NCBI GenBank assembly: GCA_016718825.1
Contig: JADKCL010000073.1
Location: 1 to 64,000, forward strand
From: Bacteroidota bacterium
GTDB lineage: Bacteria > Bacteroidota > Bacteroidia > J057 > JADKCL01
Length of the DNA stretch: 64,000 bases
Direction: 5' to 3'
Shown piece after piece: positions 63,494 to 64,000 of this stretch. A model generated the notes under the pieces. That model did no database searches and was not told the DNA's origin. It saw only the letters and a list, made by a program, of their open reading frames with translations. A program made the translations under genes and the position numbers. Every line of letters begins with the position of its first letter. The stretch's first letter is position 1.

Positions 63494-64000
63494 CTAACCG
63501 TCAATGGATTCGTAGGCAAAAATATCCCCGTAGAGAAGTTGCAAGGCTGCAATGACAGCCTTCAAATCACGCACGCGTACTTTGCGACCGGCCTGTGCGA
63601 GCCTGAGCGCAAGCGCAAGCTGTTGGGATTCTTCCAGTATCGTTGTGCCAGGCTTATAGGTAACCGACTCAAATACAATCTCTTCTGAAAGCGGATAACG
63701 CGTACAATACTGCTCAAACTGAAAATCGAGATGTCTGCGATTGACTTCGTCGGTAGCTTGACTGAGCAGGACTTCGAATCCGGCTTGTTTGCCAAACATC
63801 GCCAAAGCCCGGTTGTCGCGTGGGAAACAGGGCCCACCATAACCAAAACCATAGCCGAGGTAGCGCGAACCGATGCGTTTGTCGGCACCGATCGCCGCCA
63901 AAATTTTCTCAGGCTCCCCTCCCACATTGGTGGCCAAATCCCCGATCGAATTCGCAAAGGAGATTTTGGTGGTCAAAAAACAATTGGTCGCGAGCTTGGC
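63494..64000 (-). CDS. UDP-glucose/GDP-mannose dehydrogenase, C-terminal part (5' end outside window)
   Basis: Only the 3' 169 codons are visible. AKLATNCFLTTKISFANSIG is the central helix, followed by GYGFGYGGPCFPRDN with the catalytic cysteine of UDP-glucose 6-dehydrogenases and GDP-mannose dehydrogenases. The end (GRKVRVRDLKAVIAALQLLY) belongs to the C-terminal Rossmann half; the last segment looks shorter than usual for the family. The enzyme oxidises a nucleotide sugar to the uronate with NAD. This supports local synthesis of acidic surface glycans. The family member and sugar cannot be fixed without the N-terminus. Confidence 0.8.
   Translation of the reverse strand, partial: AKLATNCFLTTKISFANSIGDLATNVGGEPEKILAAIGADKRIGSRYLGYGFGYGGPCFPRDNRALAMFGKQAGFEVLLSQATDEVNRRHLDFQFEQYCTRYPLSEEIVFESVTYKPGTTILEESQQLALALRLAQAGRKVRVRDLKAVIAALQLLYGDIFAYESIDG

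Overview
The window reads as a chromosomal stretch from a member of the Bacteroidota, probably a Saprospiria/Chitinophagia-like environmental lineage. The evidence is seven secreted proteins with a type IX secretion (T9SS) C-terminal sorting domain, SprB-like and PKD repeats, lipoproteins with short Bacteroidota-type signal peptides, a DUF6702 gene beside an M1 peptidase, and many A/T-starting genes without strong Shine-Dalgarno sites. No species can be named from the sequence.

Region by region. (1) 1-4.6 kb: real coding sequence broken by many small frameshifts: an outer-membrane-barrel-like stretch, an Ala/Lys-rich coiled coil, a D-Ala-D-Ala-ligase-like ATP-grasp gene, a Gly/Lys-rich exported protein and a tiny lipoprotein. 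The spacing of the shifts suggests poor consensus at a contig end at least as strongly as gene decay. (2) 4.6-11 kb: a repeat patch, an RluE-type pseudouridine synthase, a frameshifted T9SS protein, a strange G/C-only block between two diverged half-copies of one small gene, and a large sortilin-like Asp-box propeller. (3) 11-19.2 kb: small genes, a 50-bp perfect palindrome, a cytochrome c/FG-GAP lipoprotein, a LamG-T9SS protein, and a GH18-CUB-T9SS chitinase-like protein coupled to an SH3-like protein. (4) 19.5-25.1 kb: two large genes without signal peptides. One resembles P47/TULIP-type proteins; the other joins a beta-propeller-like N-terminus to long hydrophobic and amphipathic helices. 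This is the best candidate for an undescribed system. (5) 25.4-31.4 kb: a plausible operon of a lipoprotein, a heme-binding YVTN propeller, HupE/UreJ, an M1 aminopeptidase, DUF6702 and a small barrel, closed by a hairpin. (6) 31.4-47.2 kb: PhoD-like phosphatase, an inverted-repeat-bounded S23 (four-helix bundle) element abutting the yebC stop codon, a sterol-desaturase-type hydroxylase, tandem intergenic repeats, a helical repeat protein, DUF4261, an SRPBCC protein and three T9SS surface proteins. (7) 47.2-54.3 kb: a tight six-gene minus-strand operon (GT39-like membrane glycosyltransferase, GT4, flippase, two radical SAM enzymes, methyltransferase) that looks like surface-glycan assembly and modification. 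(8) 54.5-64 kb: small exported and membrane proteins, tRNA-Met with a duplicated tail and three UUCG terminator hairpins, a large PKD/T9SS adhesin-like protein with a perfect bidirectional terminator, then a TMTC-like O-mannosyltransferase homologue, a glycosyltransferase and the C-terminal part of a UDP-glucose/GDP-mannose dehydrogenase running off the window.

Functionally the window combines T9SS-exported surface proteins with glycan-building enzymes, which fits the known O- and LPS-linked decoration of T9SS cargo, although that link here is inference. All family assignments come from reading the translations; no search was run.
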